A stretch of 64,000 nucleotides of DNA from K189A clade bacterium (GTDB lineage Bacteria > Pseudomonadota > Gammaproteobacteria > Pseudomonadales > Azotimanducaceae). The position numbers were made by a program, and so were the translations under genes. Location of the stretch: contig CACFGV010000005.1 in the NCBI GenBank assembly GCA_902565895.1, forward strand, positions 20,053 through 84,052, in the 5' to 3' direction. The notes under the pieces were generated by a model. The model saw only the letters and a list, made by a program, of their open reading frames with translations. It was not told the DNA's origin and did not search any database. Within the stretch, counting starts at the first letter, position 1. Every line of letters begins with the position of its first letter. Shown here piece after piece: positions 28,874-38,764 of this stretch.

Positions 28874-29084
28874 TCTGGTTATTGTGGAGCAGTGGCTGTT
28901 GTTAAAGAAGGCCGCTTTGCTGAGGCGACGCCCTGATTGGGATCTGCGCTGAAGGCGAGGACCCTGGACCTTGAGTTTGCGAGCTTCATGGCCCGTCTAA
29001 GCGTTGCTCTGTCGTCCCACCTATGTCTATCGCGCGAGTGCCTAAGGTTTATATACTGTGTCGCTCTGTAATTGGGCATGTTCG

Positions 29085-30230
29085 ATGGTCGCATCCATAT
29101 ATTTAGATTACGCTGCCACCACGCCAGTGGACCAACGGGTCATTGAGCGTATGGTGGCGCACATGTCGGTAGATGCTGACTTTGGCAACCCCGCTTCGCG
29201 CTCCCACGCCTATGGCTGGCAGGCGGAAGAGTCCGTGGAGACGGCGCGGGTACATGTAGCCGAAGCGATTAATGCTGATCCGCGCGAAATCATTTGGACT
29301 TCTGGAGCCACTGAGTCTGACAACTTAGCTCTAAAAGGCGCGGCGTTTGGCTCGGCGCGACGACATATCATCACCAGCTCCATAGAGCATAAAGCGGTAC
29401 TAGATTGTTGTAGTTTTCTTGAGCAACAAGGCAATGAGGTGACTTACCTTGCTCCGGACGCCTGGGGCCGGACCTCGGTGGAGCAGGTGCGCGAGGCGCT
29501 TCGCGAGGACACGTTGATGGTGTCGATCATGCAAGTAAACAACGAACTGGGCACGGTGAACGATCTGGCACCCATAGGTGCTCTATGTCGTTCTAAGGGC
29601 GTGTTATTCCATACCGATGCCGCCCAAAGCTTCGGTAAATTGCCGATCGACGTTGAGGCGCTGCAAGTCGACTTGTTGTCTATTTCTGCGCACAAAATTT
29701 ATGGTCCTAAGGGCATTGGTGCGCTGTACGTGCGAAGAGCCAATGGGCTGCGGTTAGCACCGCAAATGCATGGTGGTGGGCATGAAATGGGTATGCGTTC
29801 GGGTACCTTGCCGGCTCAACAGATTGTTGGTCTGGGTACTGCCGCGCAATTGATGGTAGACAACGTCGACGCTGAACGCGCGCATCTTAGTGGTTTGCGT
29901 GAGCGTTTCTTAAGCCATGTGCGACAGATTCCGGATACGGTGGTACATACCCACCCGGAAGATCATGTGCCTGGCATCGTGAACGTTGGATTTGCCGGGG
30001 TGGACGGCGAAACCTTGTTGTTGGCCTTGCCCGAGCTTGCGGTATCCAGCGGCTCTGCTTGTACTTCGGCCAGTGTTGAGCCGTCTTTTGTATTGCGTGG
30101 CATTGGGGTAGCCGATGAACTGGCTCATGCGTCTTTGCGATTCAGCTTTGGGCGTTTTACTGAGCCTGGGGATGTGGACACCGCAGGTCACCGGCTTGCT
30201 GCCACTGTGGCTCGATTGCGCGGCTCTTAG
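29085..30230 (+). CDS. Cysteine desulfurase (IscS/NifS family)
   Basis: PLP-dependent enzyme that removes sulfur from cysteine for iron-sulfur clusters and tRNA thiolation. From ATG at 29085 it has 381 residues and begins MVASIYLDYAATTPVDQRV, the family N-terminus; a GTG at 29058 would add nine. The PLP lysine is in SISAHKIYGPKG near 203-214 and the reactive cysteine loop in SGSACTSASVEPS near 323-335. No iscU, hscBA or fdx follows; ndk is next. It is therefore separated from a normal isc cluster, with only a decayed regulator upstream. IscS is the likely identity, but the missing partners leave that open. Confidence 0.88.
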   Translation: MVASIYLDYAATTPVDQRVIERMVAHMSVDADFGNPASRSHAYGWQAEESVETARVHVAEAINADPREIIWTSGATESDNLALKGAAFGSARRHIITSSIEHKAVLDCCSFLEQQGNEVTYLAPDAWGRTSVEQVREALREDTLMVSIMQVNNELGTVNDLAPIGALCRSKGVLFHTDAAQSFGKLPIDVEALQVDLLSISAHKIYGPKGIGALYVRRANGLRLAPQMHGGGHEMGMRSGTLPAQQIVGLGTAAQLMVDNVDAERAHLSGLRERFLSHVRQIPDTVVHTHPEDHVPGIVNVGFAGVDGETLLLALPELAVSSGSACTSASVEPSFVLRGIGVADELAHASLRFSFGRFTEPGDVDTAGHRLAATVARLRGS

Positions 30231-30243
30231 GCATGCGTATAAT
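30216..30243 (+). promoter_or_regulatory. Predicted sigma-70 promoter of ndk
   Basis: TTGCGC (30216-30221) and a perfect TATAAT (30238-30243) separated by 16 bp, starting within the last codons of the cysteine desulfurase and about 110 bp before the ndk ATG. This gives ndk-rlmN an independent start of transcription. Confidence 0.6.
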
Positions 30244-30351
30244 GTGCGCGCTCTGAAGCTGCCGAATAGCCGATTTTCGTCAGTTTTTTCCTAAAAATTA
30301 ACCACATAGCTCGCTCCGAGAGCGCGTGGTCTAGGCTCGCTGGAGATTTCT

Positions 30352-30783
30352 ATGGCTGTTGAACGTACCTTTTCAATCGTAAAACCGGATGCGGTTGCGC
30401 GTAATCTCATTGGCGAGATCTACTCGCGCTTCGAAAAAGGCGGGTTGCGCATTGTGGCATCGAAAATGCTGCGGCTGAGCGAGGAACAAGCTGCTGGCTT
30501 TTATGCCGAGCACGACGGCAAACCCTTTTTCAACGATCTATGCAGTTACATGCGTTCCGGCCCGGTAATGGTGCAAGTCCTTGAGGGCGAAGATGCCATC
30601 GCGACGAATCGTCGTCTGATGGGCGCAACGAATCCTGCCGAGGCTGCACCAGGCACCATTCGTGCTGATTTTGCTGAGTCGATTGATGCTAATGCGGTTC
30701 ATGGCTCGGATGCTCCTGAGTCCGCCGCTCGAGAAATCGCTTTTTTCTTTAGCCCTGAAGAACTGCACGACCGCGACGCTTAA
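30352..30783 (+). CDS. ndk: Nucleoside diphosphate kinase
   Basis: Transfers gamma-phosphate between nucleoside triphosphates and diphosphates through a phosphohistidine. The 143-residue product starts [20 protein letters not shown], has the conserved [15 protein letters not shown] near residues 64-78 and the active-site NAVHGSD near 113-119, with the phosphorylated His. The ribosome site is a GGAG about 7 bases upstream of the ATG. It is followed by rlmN after 5 bp, the usual gammaproteobacterial arrangement. Confidence 0.98.
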   Translation: MAVERTFSIVKPDAVARNLIGEIYSRFEKGGLRIVASKMLRLSEEQAAGFYAEHDGKPFFNDLCSYMRSGPVMVQVLEGEDAIATNRRLMGATNPAEAAPGTIRADFAESIDANAVHGSDAPESAAREIAFFFSPEELHDRDA

Positions 30784-30788
30784 CCAAT

Positions 30789-31901
30789 ATGGCAAGCCTG
30801 CAGAACCTCTACGGTTTTGATCGTGCCCAGCTCGAGCAGTTGTTTGTTGAGCAGGGCTTGCAGGCGTTTCGCGGTCGGCAGTTAATGAAGTGGGTGTACC
30901 ACCAGGGTAAAACGAATTTCGCCGATATGACGGATTTACCTCTGGCTATGCGCGAATGGTTAGGGGCCAACTGCCACTTTTCGCTGCCCGAGATCGAGCG
31001 CCAGCTTACGTCGAAGGACGGTACGGTGAAGTGGTTGCTGCGGGTTGGGAACGGCGATCTTATAGAGATGGTGCTTATTCCTGAAAAAGGCCGCAACACC
31101 CTGTGCGTGTCTTCACAAATTGGTTGTGTATTAGATTGCAGCTTTTGTTCAACCGGTAAGCAAGGGTTTAATGGCAATTTGACCTCGGCGGATATCGTTG
31201 GGCAAGTGGTATTAGCGAATCAGATGCTCGCGACCCGCGAGGAAAGTGTGACCAATGTAGTGCTTATGGGCATGGGTGAGCCGTTATTGAACTTCGACGC
31301 GGTTATTGCAGCGACGAATGTCATGAAGGACGACCATGCTTTTGGTCTGAGTAAGCGCCGCGTCACCATCAGTACCGCAGGCGTTGTGCCGGCTATTGAT
31401 AAACTTCGAGAGATCACCGATGTCGCCTTGGCTATTTCATTGCACGCGCCTAACGACGAGTTGCGTAATGAACTGGTGCCGATTAACCGCAAGTATCCAA
31501 TCGAAGATTTGATGCGAGCTTGCAAGGCGTATGTTGACGCCTTGGGTCCGGCACGAAAACTAGTGATTGAGTACACCCTGATGCGAGGGGTCAATGATCA
31601 GCCGGAGCATGCCAAAGCTTTGGCGGTTTTACTCAGACCGCTGCGTTGCAAGGTCAATCTTATACCCTTTAACCCTTTTCCCGGTTCAGGTTACGAGCGG
31701 CCGCACCGTAAAGACATAGAGCATTTCCAAACAGTAATGATTCGCAGCGGCTTTACTGCTATGTTGCGAACAACCCGTGGAGAGGACATTGACGCCGCGT
31801 GCGGCCAGTTGGTGGGCCAGGTACAGGATCGCACCCGCCGCCAGAGCAGATATAAAGCGCGCTTGGAAGTGGCAACGCCGCAACCGGTGGTTGTGCAATA
31901 A
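30789..31901 (+). CDS. rlmN: Dual-specificity 23S rRNA/tRNA adenine C2-methyltransferase
   Basis: Radical SAM methylase that methylates A2503 of 23S rRNA and A37 of certain tRNAs. The 370-residue enzyme has the iron-sulfur motif C-x3-C-x2-C in GCVLDCSFCSTG near residues 113-124, the GEPLLNFDAV segment near 162, and the resolving Cys in EDIDAACGQL near 340. It begins 5 bp after ndk. In many relatives pilW follows; here rodZ comes next after 112 bp. Confidence 0.97.
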   Translation: MASLQNLYGFDRAQLEQLFVEQGLQAFRGRQLMKWVYHQGKTNFADMTDLPLAMREWLGANCHFSLPEIERQLTSKDGTVKWLLRVGNGDLIEMVLIPEKGRNTLCVSSQIGCVLDCSFCSTGKQGFNGNLTSADIVGQVVLANQMLATREESVTNVVLMGMGEPLLNFDAVIAATNVMKDDHAFGLSKRRVTISTAGVVPAIDKLREITDVALAISLHAPNDELRNELVPINRKYPIEDLMRACKAYVDALGPARKLVIEYTLMRGVNDQPEHAKALAVLLRPLRCKVNLIPFNPFPGSGYERPHRKDIEHFQTVMIRSGFTAMLRTTRGEDIDAACGQLVGQVQDRTRRQSRYKARLEVATPQPVVVQ

Positions 31902-32013
31902 TTCGAGCTCGGCCGGGCGGTGATGCTGTAAAACGTTAGAATCGAATACGTAAAGGACTAACCCTGGGATTGCTGCGATAGCAAACTTGGCTAAAGCGAT
32001 GAGAGTCAGTTAA

Positions 32014-33165
32014 GTGGAAATAGATGACGAACAACAGACCACTGTCGGCGCTACTCTAGCAGCAGGCCGGGAGGCACTGGGTATCACACAGACAGAGGCG
32101 GCTGATGTGCTGAATTTGACCCAGGGTACCATCGTAGCCTTAGAAGCAGATGATTACGACAACTTGCCTGCTTGGGTCTACGCCAGTGGTTACATCAGAG
32201 CGTACGCCCGAATGTTGGGGCTGGATGCCGACGATTTGGTCGCACGCTCAAGCGCTATGCGTCAAGAATCGGCCAATGCGGTGCCAAAGACGGAGGAAGC
32301 AACATCTGCGGCCCGTCGCCGTGTCAACAAAATGCCGATCCAACTTACCCTAAGACAGTGGGGTTACTTGGTATTTGGTGTGTTGGCGTTGGTTGTCTTG
32401 GTCAGTTTTTTCGATGAGATTCCACGGCCTGAGGAATATCAAAGGGTTGCGCAACAGTCGCTTAGTGAAACGCCGGCTGCCGCATCGGAGTTGGCAGCGA
32501 CAGTAGAGGATGACTTAGATGAAGCTCTTGCCGATGATGCCGCGACCGTCGCGACAACAACGGAGGACACTGAGGTTAGTGGGACTGCAACGCTCGACGC
32601 GGTGGCTCCAATGGCGGCCCAAGAAACGATAGAAACGACAGAAATAGTAGAAACAATAGATTTAGCTCCGCGCGACAGCGAGGAGCTTGAATTCGTGCTC
32701 GCTGACGGCGCCGATGAAGAAGAAACACTTGCGGTGGCCGCCGGCTTAGATCAGCAGCTAGGGGATCCAGAGGGCTTGTCAGCAGCAGAAGAACCAGAAC
32801 CAACAGCAACGAATTTGCTGGCCTCCAGCACGCAAGAGTCACCAGACCTCGAAATCGCGAACGAATACCAGGTACCTTATTTCGGTGAAGACGCGTCGGG
32901 GGCTCGGAAGTTGTCGCCTGAAGGTGACCAGCAGCTGCGTTTTGAATTTGCAGCGGATTGTTGGATTGAAATCAGGGATTCTGCCGACAACCTGGTGTAC
33001 GCCGATCTCGGCCGCGCCGGAGAAGTACGCAGATTCGTTGGAGCGGGTCCTTTTGCGTTGAAACTTGGCTTTGCCGATGGCGTGCAAGTCTTCTTCGATG
33101 CTCAAGAGATCGATCTAGCACCTTTTACGCGTAACCAGATGGCGCGTCTGGAACTAGGTCAATGA
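32014..33165 (+). CDS. rodZ: Cytoskeletal protein RodZ
   Basis: Inner-membrane partner of MreB in rod-shape maintenance. The 383-residue product, starting with GTG, has an N-terminal helix-turn-helix (residues 12-75, including LGITQTEAADVLNLTQGTI), one membrane helix (WGYLVFGVLALVVLVSFF, about 114-132), a long Glu/Ala/Thr-rich disordered periplasmic linker (about 145-290) and a C-terminal DUF4115 domain (FAADCWIEIRDSADNLVYADL near 311-331). The linker is strongly acidic. It lies between rlmN and hisS; the usual ispG between rodZ and hisS is absent. Confidence 0.92.
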   Translation: MEIDDEQQTTVGATLAAGREALGITQTEAADVLNLTQGTIVALEADDYDNLPAWVYASGYIRAYARMLGLDADDLVARSSAMRQESANAVPKTEEATSAARRRVNKMPIQLTLRQWGYLVFGVLALVVLVSFFDEIPRPEEYQRVAQQSLSETPAAASELAATVEDDLDEALADDAATVATTTEDTEVSGTATLDAVAPMAAQETIETTEIVETIDLAPRDSEELEFVLADGADEEETLAVAAGLDQQLGDPEGLSAAEEPEPTATNLLASSTQESPDLEIANEYQVPYFGEDASGARKLSPEGDQQLRFEFAADCWIEIRDSADNLVYADLGRAGEVRRFVGAGPFALKLGFADGVQVFFDAQEIDLAPFTRNQMARLELGQ

Positions 33166-33183
33166 CTATGCGAGTCGTGGGCG

Positions 33184-34443
33184 ATGGTTAAAGCGGTGCG
33201 CGGCATGCGCGACATTTTGCCCGCAGACAGTGGTCGTTGGCACGCTGTTGAGGCAGAGATTATCCAGGTATTGCGAAATTACAGTTATGCCGAAATCAGA
33301 TTGCCGATGATGGAGTATACGGATCTGTTTGCGCGTGGCGTTGGCGAAGCAACGGACATCGTAGAAAAAGAAATGTATACCCTGGCTGATCGTGACGGTG
33401 ATTCGTTGAGTCTTCGGCCCGAGGGAACGGCAAGTTGTGTCCGCGCGTTGGAGGAACACGGTCTACTATATAACCAGACGCAGCGGGTTTTTTATAACGG
33501 CCCAATGTTTCGTTATGAAAAACCACAAAAAGGCCGGTATCGCCAATTTAGCCAAATTGGTGCTGAAGCCTATGGCTTTGCAGGTCCGGATCTTGATGCT
33601 GAGTTAATTCAACTGGGATACGACTGCTGGCAACAGCTAGGCATCAGCGACCGAGTGCAATTGCAACTGAATACTCTAGGGTCTGGCGCAGCTCGAGGTG
33701 CGTTTAGAGCAGCATTGCTGGATTATCTGCGGCCACTTGTAAACGACCTAGATGAGGACAGCCAACGGCGTTTGGAGACAAACCCGCTGCGGATTCTAGA
33801 CAGCAAGGTCGCCGCAACCCAGACGCTGTTAGAAGACGCTCCGCAACTGTTGGAGTTTGTCGATGCAGAAGGATTGGCGCATTTTCAGCAGCTTCAAGAC
33901 CTGCTCAGTCAGTTAAAAATTCCGTTTGAACTTAACCCAAATCTGGTTCGAGGCCTTGATTACTACACTCATACGGTTTTTGAATGGGTAACAACGGATT
34001 TGGGTTCTCAGGGCGCGATTTGTGCCGGCGGTCGCTACGACGGCCTGGTCGAGCGGCTTGGCGGCCGTGCAACCCCAGCCGTTGGTTTTGCAATTGGTGT
34101 TGACCGTGTTGTGCTATTGCATGAACTCGCGCGGCCCCAGCCCGTGGAAAACGCAGCGCAGATCTACGTATGCGTGACCGCACCAGAGATATTAGGTGGT
34201 GCCATGCAAATGGCACAGCGCCTTCGTCAAGCACTGCCGGGTGTGGGTGTGCGGGTACACATGGGTGGCGGCCAGTTAAAAAAACAGTTTAAACGTGCTG
34301 ATGCCAGCGGCGCTACATGGGCGGTGCTTTTCGGTGCACAAACCACTGAGACTGATTTGGTTGTCAAACACTTGCGCGATGCCAGCATCGGCCAACAACA
34401 GTTACCTTTTGAACACGCCATCACTCAACTAGGGCAGATTTAA
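33184..34443 (+). CDS. hisS: Histidine--tRNA ligase
   Basis: Class II aminoacyl-tRNA synthetase for histidine, 419 residues. The N-terminus KAVRGMRDILPADS, motif 2 region FYNGPMFRYEKPQKGRYRQF near 105-124, the histidine-A motif VRGLDYYTHTVFEW near 258-271 and motif 3 AVGFAIGVDRVVLL near 298-311 are all present. The C-terminal anticodon-binding domain begins near 325. It lies 18 bp after rodZ and before yfgM, an arrangement conserved in the class. Confidence 0.97.
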   Translation: MVKAVRGMRDILPADSGRWHAVEAEIIQVLRNYSYAEIRLPMMEYTDLFARGVGEATDIVEKEMYTLADRDGDSLSLRPEGTASCVRALEEHGLLYNQTQRVFYNGPMFRYEKPQKGRYRQFSQIGAEAYGFAGPDLDAELIQLGYDCWQQLGISDRVQLQLNTLGSGAARGAFRAALLDYLRPLVNDLDEDSQRRLETNPLRILDSKVAATQTLLEDAPQLLEFVDAEGLAHFQQLQDLLSQLKIPFELNPNLVRGLDYYTHTVFEWVTTDLGSQGAICAGGRYDGLVERLGGRATPAVGFAIGVDRVVLLHELARPQPVENAAQIYVCVTAPEILGGAMQMAQRLRQALPGVGVRVHMGGGQLKKQFKRADASGATWAVLFGAQTTETDLVVKHLRDASIGQQQLPFEHAITQLGQI

Positions 34444-34543
34444 CGGACATGCCAAACCTGAGTTATGACAGAATGCGCGGCCAGAGCCCTGGCTGGTCAG
34501 GACAATTGGCAACAAATATTGAACATTAGTGGAGACGTGACGA

Positions 34544-35254
34544 GTGTCAGATTATCTCAGCGATGAAGAACAAGCAGCGCGACTGCGCTCTTGGTGGGCA
34601 ACTAACGGCATTTCGGTATTGATCGCTGCGGTGGTGGCTGGCGGCGGGTATTTTGGCTACCAGCACATGACGTCTGCTGCCCAGCAAAAAGCCGAGGCAA
34701 GCACTGCGGCGTTCATAGCCTATCGCGAGGCTGAAGGTGACAAGCAAGAGGCGCTGGGCAACGAGCTGATACAACAGTTTCCGGGAACGACCCAGCACGC
34801 ACTGGTGCTATTGCGGCGCGCTGCATTGGCGACAGAAGAAGCCCGTCTGGGAGATGCTGCGGAGGTACTAAGCGAAGCAATCGAGATGGTTAACGACGCC
34901 CTGTTGGCGGACTTAGCACGCATTCGCCTCGCCAGAGTGCTACAGGAGCTCGACCGCAGCGACGATGCCTTGGCTCAACTAGCTCTGGTAAAAAATACCG
35001 GCTATCGGTCTTGGGCATTAGAAGTGCAAGGGGACATTTATCTCGCTACCGATCAGATTGAGTCAGCCCACGAAGCTTACAGTGCTGCCTTCGAAGCACT
35101 CGCAGACGGAGAGCGGCGGCCAATCCTCGAAGTAAAGCGCGACAACACAGCGCCCTCAAATGGAGCGTACGTGGCGTTCCAAGACACCCTGGACGACGCT
35201 CTGCGTAAAGCTGAACAAACTCTGAATGAAGGACAGGACGCTGATAATGAATGA
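34544..35254 (+). CDS. yfgM: YfgM family TPR-like membrane protein
   Basis: Ancillary SecYEG-associated inner-membrane protein (ancillary Sec chaperone) with one N-terminal membrane helix and a periplasmic TPR-like domain. The 236-residue product starts with GTG after a GGAG ribosome site; the first segment LSDEEQAARLRSWWATNG is cytoplasmic, the membrane helix spans about residues 24-42 (ISVLIAAVVAGGGYFGYQ), and helical repeats follow to about 225. It overlaps bamB by 8 bp, indicating coupled translation. Confidence 0.9.
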   Translation: MSDYLSDEEQAARLRSWWATNGISVLIAAVVAGGGYFGYQHMTSAAQQKAEASTAAFIAYREAEGDKQEALGNELIQQFPGTTQHALVLLRRAALATEEARLGDAAEVLSEAIEMVNDALLADLARIRLARVLQELDRSDDALAQLALVKNTGYRSWALEVQGDIYLATDQIESAHEAYSAAFEALADGERRPILEVKRDNTAPSNGAYVAFQDTLDDALRKAEQTLNEGQDADNE

Positions 35255-36500
35255 CATCGGCTACGCGCATGGCGTCCTAAAGCGACTGTTCGCTGCAATA
35301 GTCATCTTAACCCTTGGTGGTTGCAGTTGGTTCAGTTGGCTGCCTTGGGTAGACGACGATACGACAGAGGATGCAACCGAGCCTGCTAAGTTGCAGCCCT
35401 TTGATGCTGAAGTGGATGTATCTGTGCAGTGGAAACGCCAGGTCGGCGATGGCTTAGGCAAGAAATACATCCGACTTATGCCCGGAGTGGTAGCGGATCG
35501 AATCATTGCAGCCGACGGCTACGGCTTATTGGTGGCATATGATCGCTTTACCGGCAAACCTGTATGGCAGCAGCAGTTTGATGCTGTTGAGCACTCAGGC
35601 TTTAGCATTGCTGGACTGTTAGATCGTAAGGATCCGGCGTTTGTCAGCGGTGGTGTTGGGATCGGCGCGGGTATGGTTCTGGTAGGTACCACTCATGGTG
35701 AGGTAATTGCGTTAGATGTAGCAGATGGGTCTGAGCGTTGGCGCTCTAGAGTTGGCACGGAAGTCGGTGCAGCACCTACGGCGGGTGCAGGCAAAGTGTT
35801 TGTGCAGACCATTGACGATCGTGTCAGTGCATTAGATGCCGACAGCGGTGATTTGGTATGGACTTATGACAGTCAAATGCCGCTACTTACACTTCGTGGA
35901 ACCAGTGCGCCAGTCTTTGATCAAGGTGTGCTGTATACCGGTTTCGCCAACGGCAAGGTCGTGGCGTTACGCGGTGAAAATGGTGAGCCGATTTGGGAAC
36001 AACGCGTGATGCTGCCGGAAGGCCGCTCGGAATTGGATCGTATTGTCGACGTAGACGCGCGGGTTTTGCTGGATGGCGGGTCGATGTATGCCCTGGCTTA
36101 CCAAGGGCGGGTGGCGGCGATCAGCCGCCGCGAGGGACGGCCCATGTGGGAGCAGGAACTGTCTGGTCATTTGGATATGGCTCAAGGCTACGGTCAGGTT
36201 TATGTGGTTGATGCGGATGACACGATATCTGCAATAGACAAAAGCAATGGCGAGATTAACTGGCAACAGGAAGCTTTTGCTCGGCGTAAGCTTTCTGCCC
36301 CTTTGGCGTTTTCTAATTACGTAGTCGCCGGAGATGATGAGGGTTATCTGCATGTTCTAGCCCAGCGCGACGGCCGTTTGGTCGGGCGGCGCAAACTTGG
36401 CGGTAAGGGTGTGCGCACACAAACCGTGATTGCCGACGATATGCTTTACACGCTTACGAACTCTGGAACGCTGACCGCGCTTAAGGTCGCGCTGAACTAA
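35247..36500 (+). CDS. bamB: Outer membrane protein assembly factor BamB
   Basis: Lipoprotein of the BAM complex that inserts outer-membrane beta-barrels. From ATG at 35247 (inside the end of yfgM) it has 417 residues; an upstream ATG at 35226 would add seven. The signal peptide ends in a good lipobox, LTLGGC, with lipidated Cys near residue 26. The remainder is an eight-bladed PQQ-like propeller with repeated G-x-x-x-A-x-D (for example IALDVADGSERW, SALDADSGDLVW, SAIDKSNGEINW). It precedes der by 3 bp. Confidence 0.95.
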   Translation: MNDIGYAHGVLKRLFAAIVILTLGGCSWFSWLPWVDDDTTEDATEPAKLQPFDAEVDVSVQWKRQVGDGLGKKYIRLMPGVVADRIIAADGYGLLVAYDRFTGKPVWQQQFDAVEHSGFSIAGLLDRKDPAFVSGGVGIGAGMVLVGTTHGEVIALDVADGSERWRSRVGTEVGAAPTAGAGKVFVQTIDDRVSALDADSGDLVWTYDSQMPLLTLRGTSAPVFDQGVLYTGFANGKVVALRGENGEPIWEQRVMLPEGRSELDRIVDVDARVLLDGGSMYALAYQGRVAAISRREGRPMWEQELSGHLDMAQGYGQVYVVDADDTISAIDKSNGEINWQQEAFARRKLSAPLAFSNYVVAGDDEGYLHVLAQRDGRLVGRRKLGGKGVRTQTVIADDMLYTLTNSGTLTALKVALN

Positions 36501-36503
36501 CCC

Positions 36504-37916
36504 ATGCTGCCGAGCATTGCGCTGGTGGGTCGACCCAATGTAGGTAAATCGACCCTTTTTAACAAACTCACACGCAGTCGTGATGCCTTAGTAGCCGATG
36601 TGCCTGGTCTAACCCGGGATCGTCGTTATGGGCGCATGGAGTTTGACGGTGGCACCGCAACACTCATTGACACGGGTGGTCTGTTTGGTGATGACGTCTT
36701 GTCTGACGCCCTGACCCAACAAACCCGGTTAGCTGTTAACGAAGCGGATATCGTACTGCTGATGTTCGACGGCCGTGACGGCGTTACTGCGGCAGATGAG
36801 GACGTAGTGGACTATCTACGTAAGTCGAATGTGGCATTCATTCCGGTTATCAACAAGATCGACGGACTGCCAGAGCACGAAATCACCGCAGAATTCGGCC
36901 GCTTTGGCTTTGCTGATTTTTTGCTGATTTCGGCGAGTCATAGTCGTGGACTCAAGCAATTGCGCACTCAATTGGTAAGTCGTCTTGAGACGATGCAAAC
37001 GGAACCGATAGACGGTTTAGCCTTTGTCGATGCGGCTACATATAAAGGTATTCGTGTTGCGGTGGTGGGGCGGCCGAATGTCGGTAAGTCAACTTTGGTT
37101 AATCGCTTGTTGGGCGAAGAACGCCAAGTGGTGTTTGATATGCCAGGCACAACCAAGGACGCCATTGACATTCCATTTTCCAAAGACGGCGTGGACTTTG
37201 TGCTGATTGACACGGCAGGGGTGCGGCGTAAGGGGCGGGTGTCCGAAATTACTGAAAAATTTTCGGTGGTCAAGGCACTACAGGCCATGGAACGCGCCCA
37301 CGTGGTGGTTTTGGTGTTGGATGCTCAAGAAGGTGTGGTTGAACAGGATCTGCATGTTCTTAACTACGCACTTGAGGCCGGGGCCGGCATGGTTGTGGCG
37401 GTAAATAAGTGGGACGGCCTAGCAGCAGATCACCGAGCCCAAGTGAAAAAGACCTTAGACCGTCGATTGGCTTTCATCCCTTGGGTGCCCTTGCAAATGA
37501 TTTCAGCCCTGCACGGTACCGGCGTTGGTCATTTGTTAGAGCAAGTGGAGAAGATCCACAGCATTGGTGCCTTCGATGTCTCTACCTCGCTGCTCACTAG
37601 GTTGCTACAGAATCTAGTGTCTTCGCATCCGGCACCTGCGGTTCGAGGGCGTCCTATAAAGCTGAAGGTGGCGACTCGGGGCGGCGCTCATCCGCCAAAA
37701 ATAGTAGTGCACGGTAATCAGCTCAGTGCGCTACCAGCGAGTTACCGTCGTTTTTTGGAAAACGGTTTTCGCGAGGCGCTGAACCTGTTAGGCAATCCGG
37801 TCAAGATAGAACTGCGTGATTCCGAAAACCCATACGCTGGCCGTAAGAATCAGCTGACCCAACGACAACTCGATCGGCGCAAACGGGTCATAAAACATCG
37901 TAAATCCAAACGTTAG
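36504..37916 (+). CDS. der: Ribosome biogenesis GTPase Der (EngA)
   Basis: Essential double-GTPase that binds the 50S subunit during assembly. The 470-residue protein contains two G domains: the first with GRPNVGKSTLFN at residues 8-19 and NKID near 118; the second with GRPNVGKSTLVN near 189-200 and NKWD near 300. A C-terminal KH-like domain from about 355 includes PPKIVVHGNQ, and the protein ends with a Lys/Arg-rich tail. It lies directly after bamB and overlaps the end of the convergent peptidase gene by 4 bp. Confidence 0.98.
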   Translation: MLPSIALVGRPNVGKSTLFNKLTRSRDALVADVPGLTRDRRYGRMEFDGGTATLIDTGGLFGDDVLSDALTQQTRLAVNEADIVLLMFDGRDGVTAADEDVVDYLRKSNVAFIPVINKIDGLPEHEITAEFGRFGFADFLLISASHSRGLKQLRTQLVSRLETMQTEPIDGLAFVDAATYKGIRVAVVGRPNVGKSTLVNRLLGEERQVVFDMPGTTKDAIDIPFSKDGVDFVLIDTAGVRRKGRVSEITEKFSVVKALQAMERAHVVVLVLDAQEGVVEQDLHVLNYALEAGAGMVVAVNKWDGLAADHRAQVKKTLDRRLAFIPWVPLQMISALHGTGVGHLLEQVEKIHSIGAFDVSTSLLTRLLQNLVSSHPAPAVRGRPIKLKVATRGGAHPPKIVVHGNQLSALPASYRRFLENGFREALNLLGNPVKIELRDSENPYAGRKNQLTQRQLDRRKRVIKHRKSKR

Positions 37917-38764
37917 GGGTTCACGCTTGTGGCAATAGCCAAGGCTTCGCGAAATGCCAGGGGATCAATGCGATAACCGTTGAGGCTCACCGACCAGTGC
38001 AGATGCGGGCCGGTTACTCTTCCTGTAGCGCCAACCAAGCCAATGACTTGATCCTGTTGCACGAGTTCACCCGTGCTGACCGTTTGCTCACTCAAGTGAC
38101 AATACATTGTGATCAGACCTTGACCATGATCTAGAAACACAGACTTGCCGTTGTAGTAGAGATCATCTACCAAGGCTACCCTTGCCTGTGCTGGAGCAAT
38201 AATGGGCGTGCCCGTGGGTGCTGCAATATCTAGCCCACTGTGCGGGCTACGAGGTTGGTCGTTAAAGAATCGCCGATGACCATACAGGCTGGTCGTAATG
38301 CCTTCGAGGGGCATGCTAAAACCCGTGCTCAGGTCCATTGGCGCAGATACCGTTGCGTAAATGGCGCGTTGGCGTTTGCTCTCGGCGCGTATTCTTTCCA
38401 GTTGTTTAGGATTGGGCGACACCATCTCTTTGTTCTGTAACGTGATGCGTTGCTCGGTGTAGCGCTTATCAACAATCTCGAAGGTATGAGTCTGATCTTG
38501 GCCCCCGTAAACGAAGGTAATTTGTGCTGGTCCTAGAGCTTGTCTGATGGGTATGCCGACCAGAGCGGTTTGACCGACCACAAAGACCGGATTGTTTTGA
38601 AAACGGATATCGCTCGCACCTGCCGGTACGGACCACGCATAAACCCCACCCGGAACGCTGGTTGCGTTGGCGAAGACAGTCGTTGCAGGCAGCGCCAACC
38701 CGATCAACAGCGCGAAGCTGATCACCAAACTCATAAGCGATTGAGGTTTAACGATTTGTGTCAT
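37913..38764 (-). CDS. M23 family metallopeptidase (LytM-type)
   Basis: Exported peptidoglycan endopeptidase or LytM-like regulator of 283 residues from ATG at 38764. The signal peptide runs to about ANA near residue 34 (SLMSLVISFALLIGLALPA). The N-terminal domain (40-140) is followed by the LytM domain with metal-binding HSGLDIAAPTGTP (H-x3-D) near 190 and HLHWSVSLNG (H-x-H) near 265. All metal ligands are present, so it is probably an active zinc enzyme. Its start lies 17 bp inside the 3' end of xseA on the same strand, which implies coupled expression. Confidence 0.88.
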   Translation of the reverse strand: MTQIVKPQSLMSLVISFALLIGLALPATTVFANATSVPGGVYAWSVPAGASDIRFQNNPVFVVGQTALVGIPIRQALGPAQITFVYGGQDQTHTFEIVDKRYTEQRITLQNKEMVSPNPKQLERIRAESKRQRAIYATVSAPMDLSTGFSMPLEGITTSLYGHRRFFNDQPRSPHSGLDIAAPTGTPIIAPAQARVALVDDLYYNGKSVFLDHGQGLITMYCHLSEQTVSTGELVQQDQVIGLVGATGRVTGPHLHWSVSLNGYRIDPLAFREALAIATSVNP

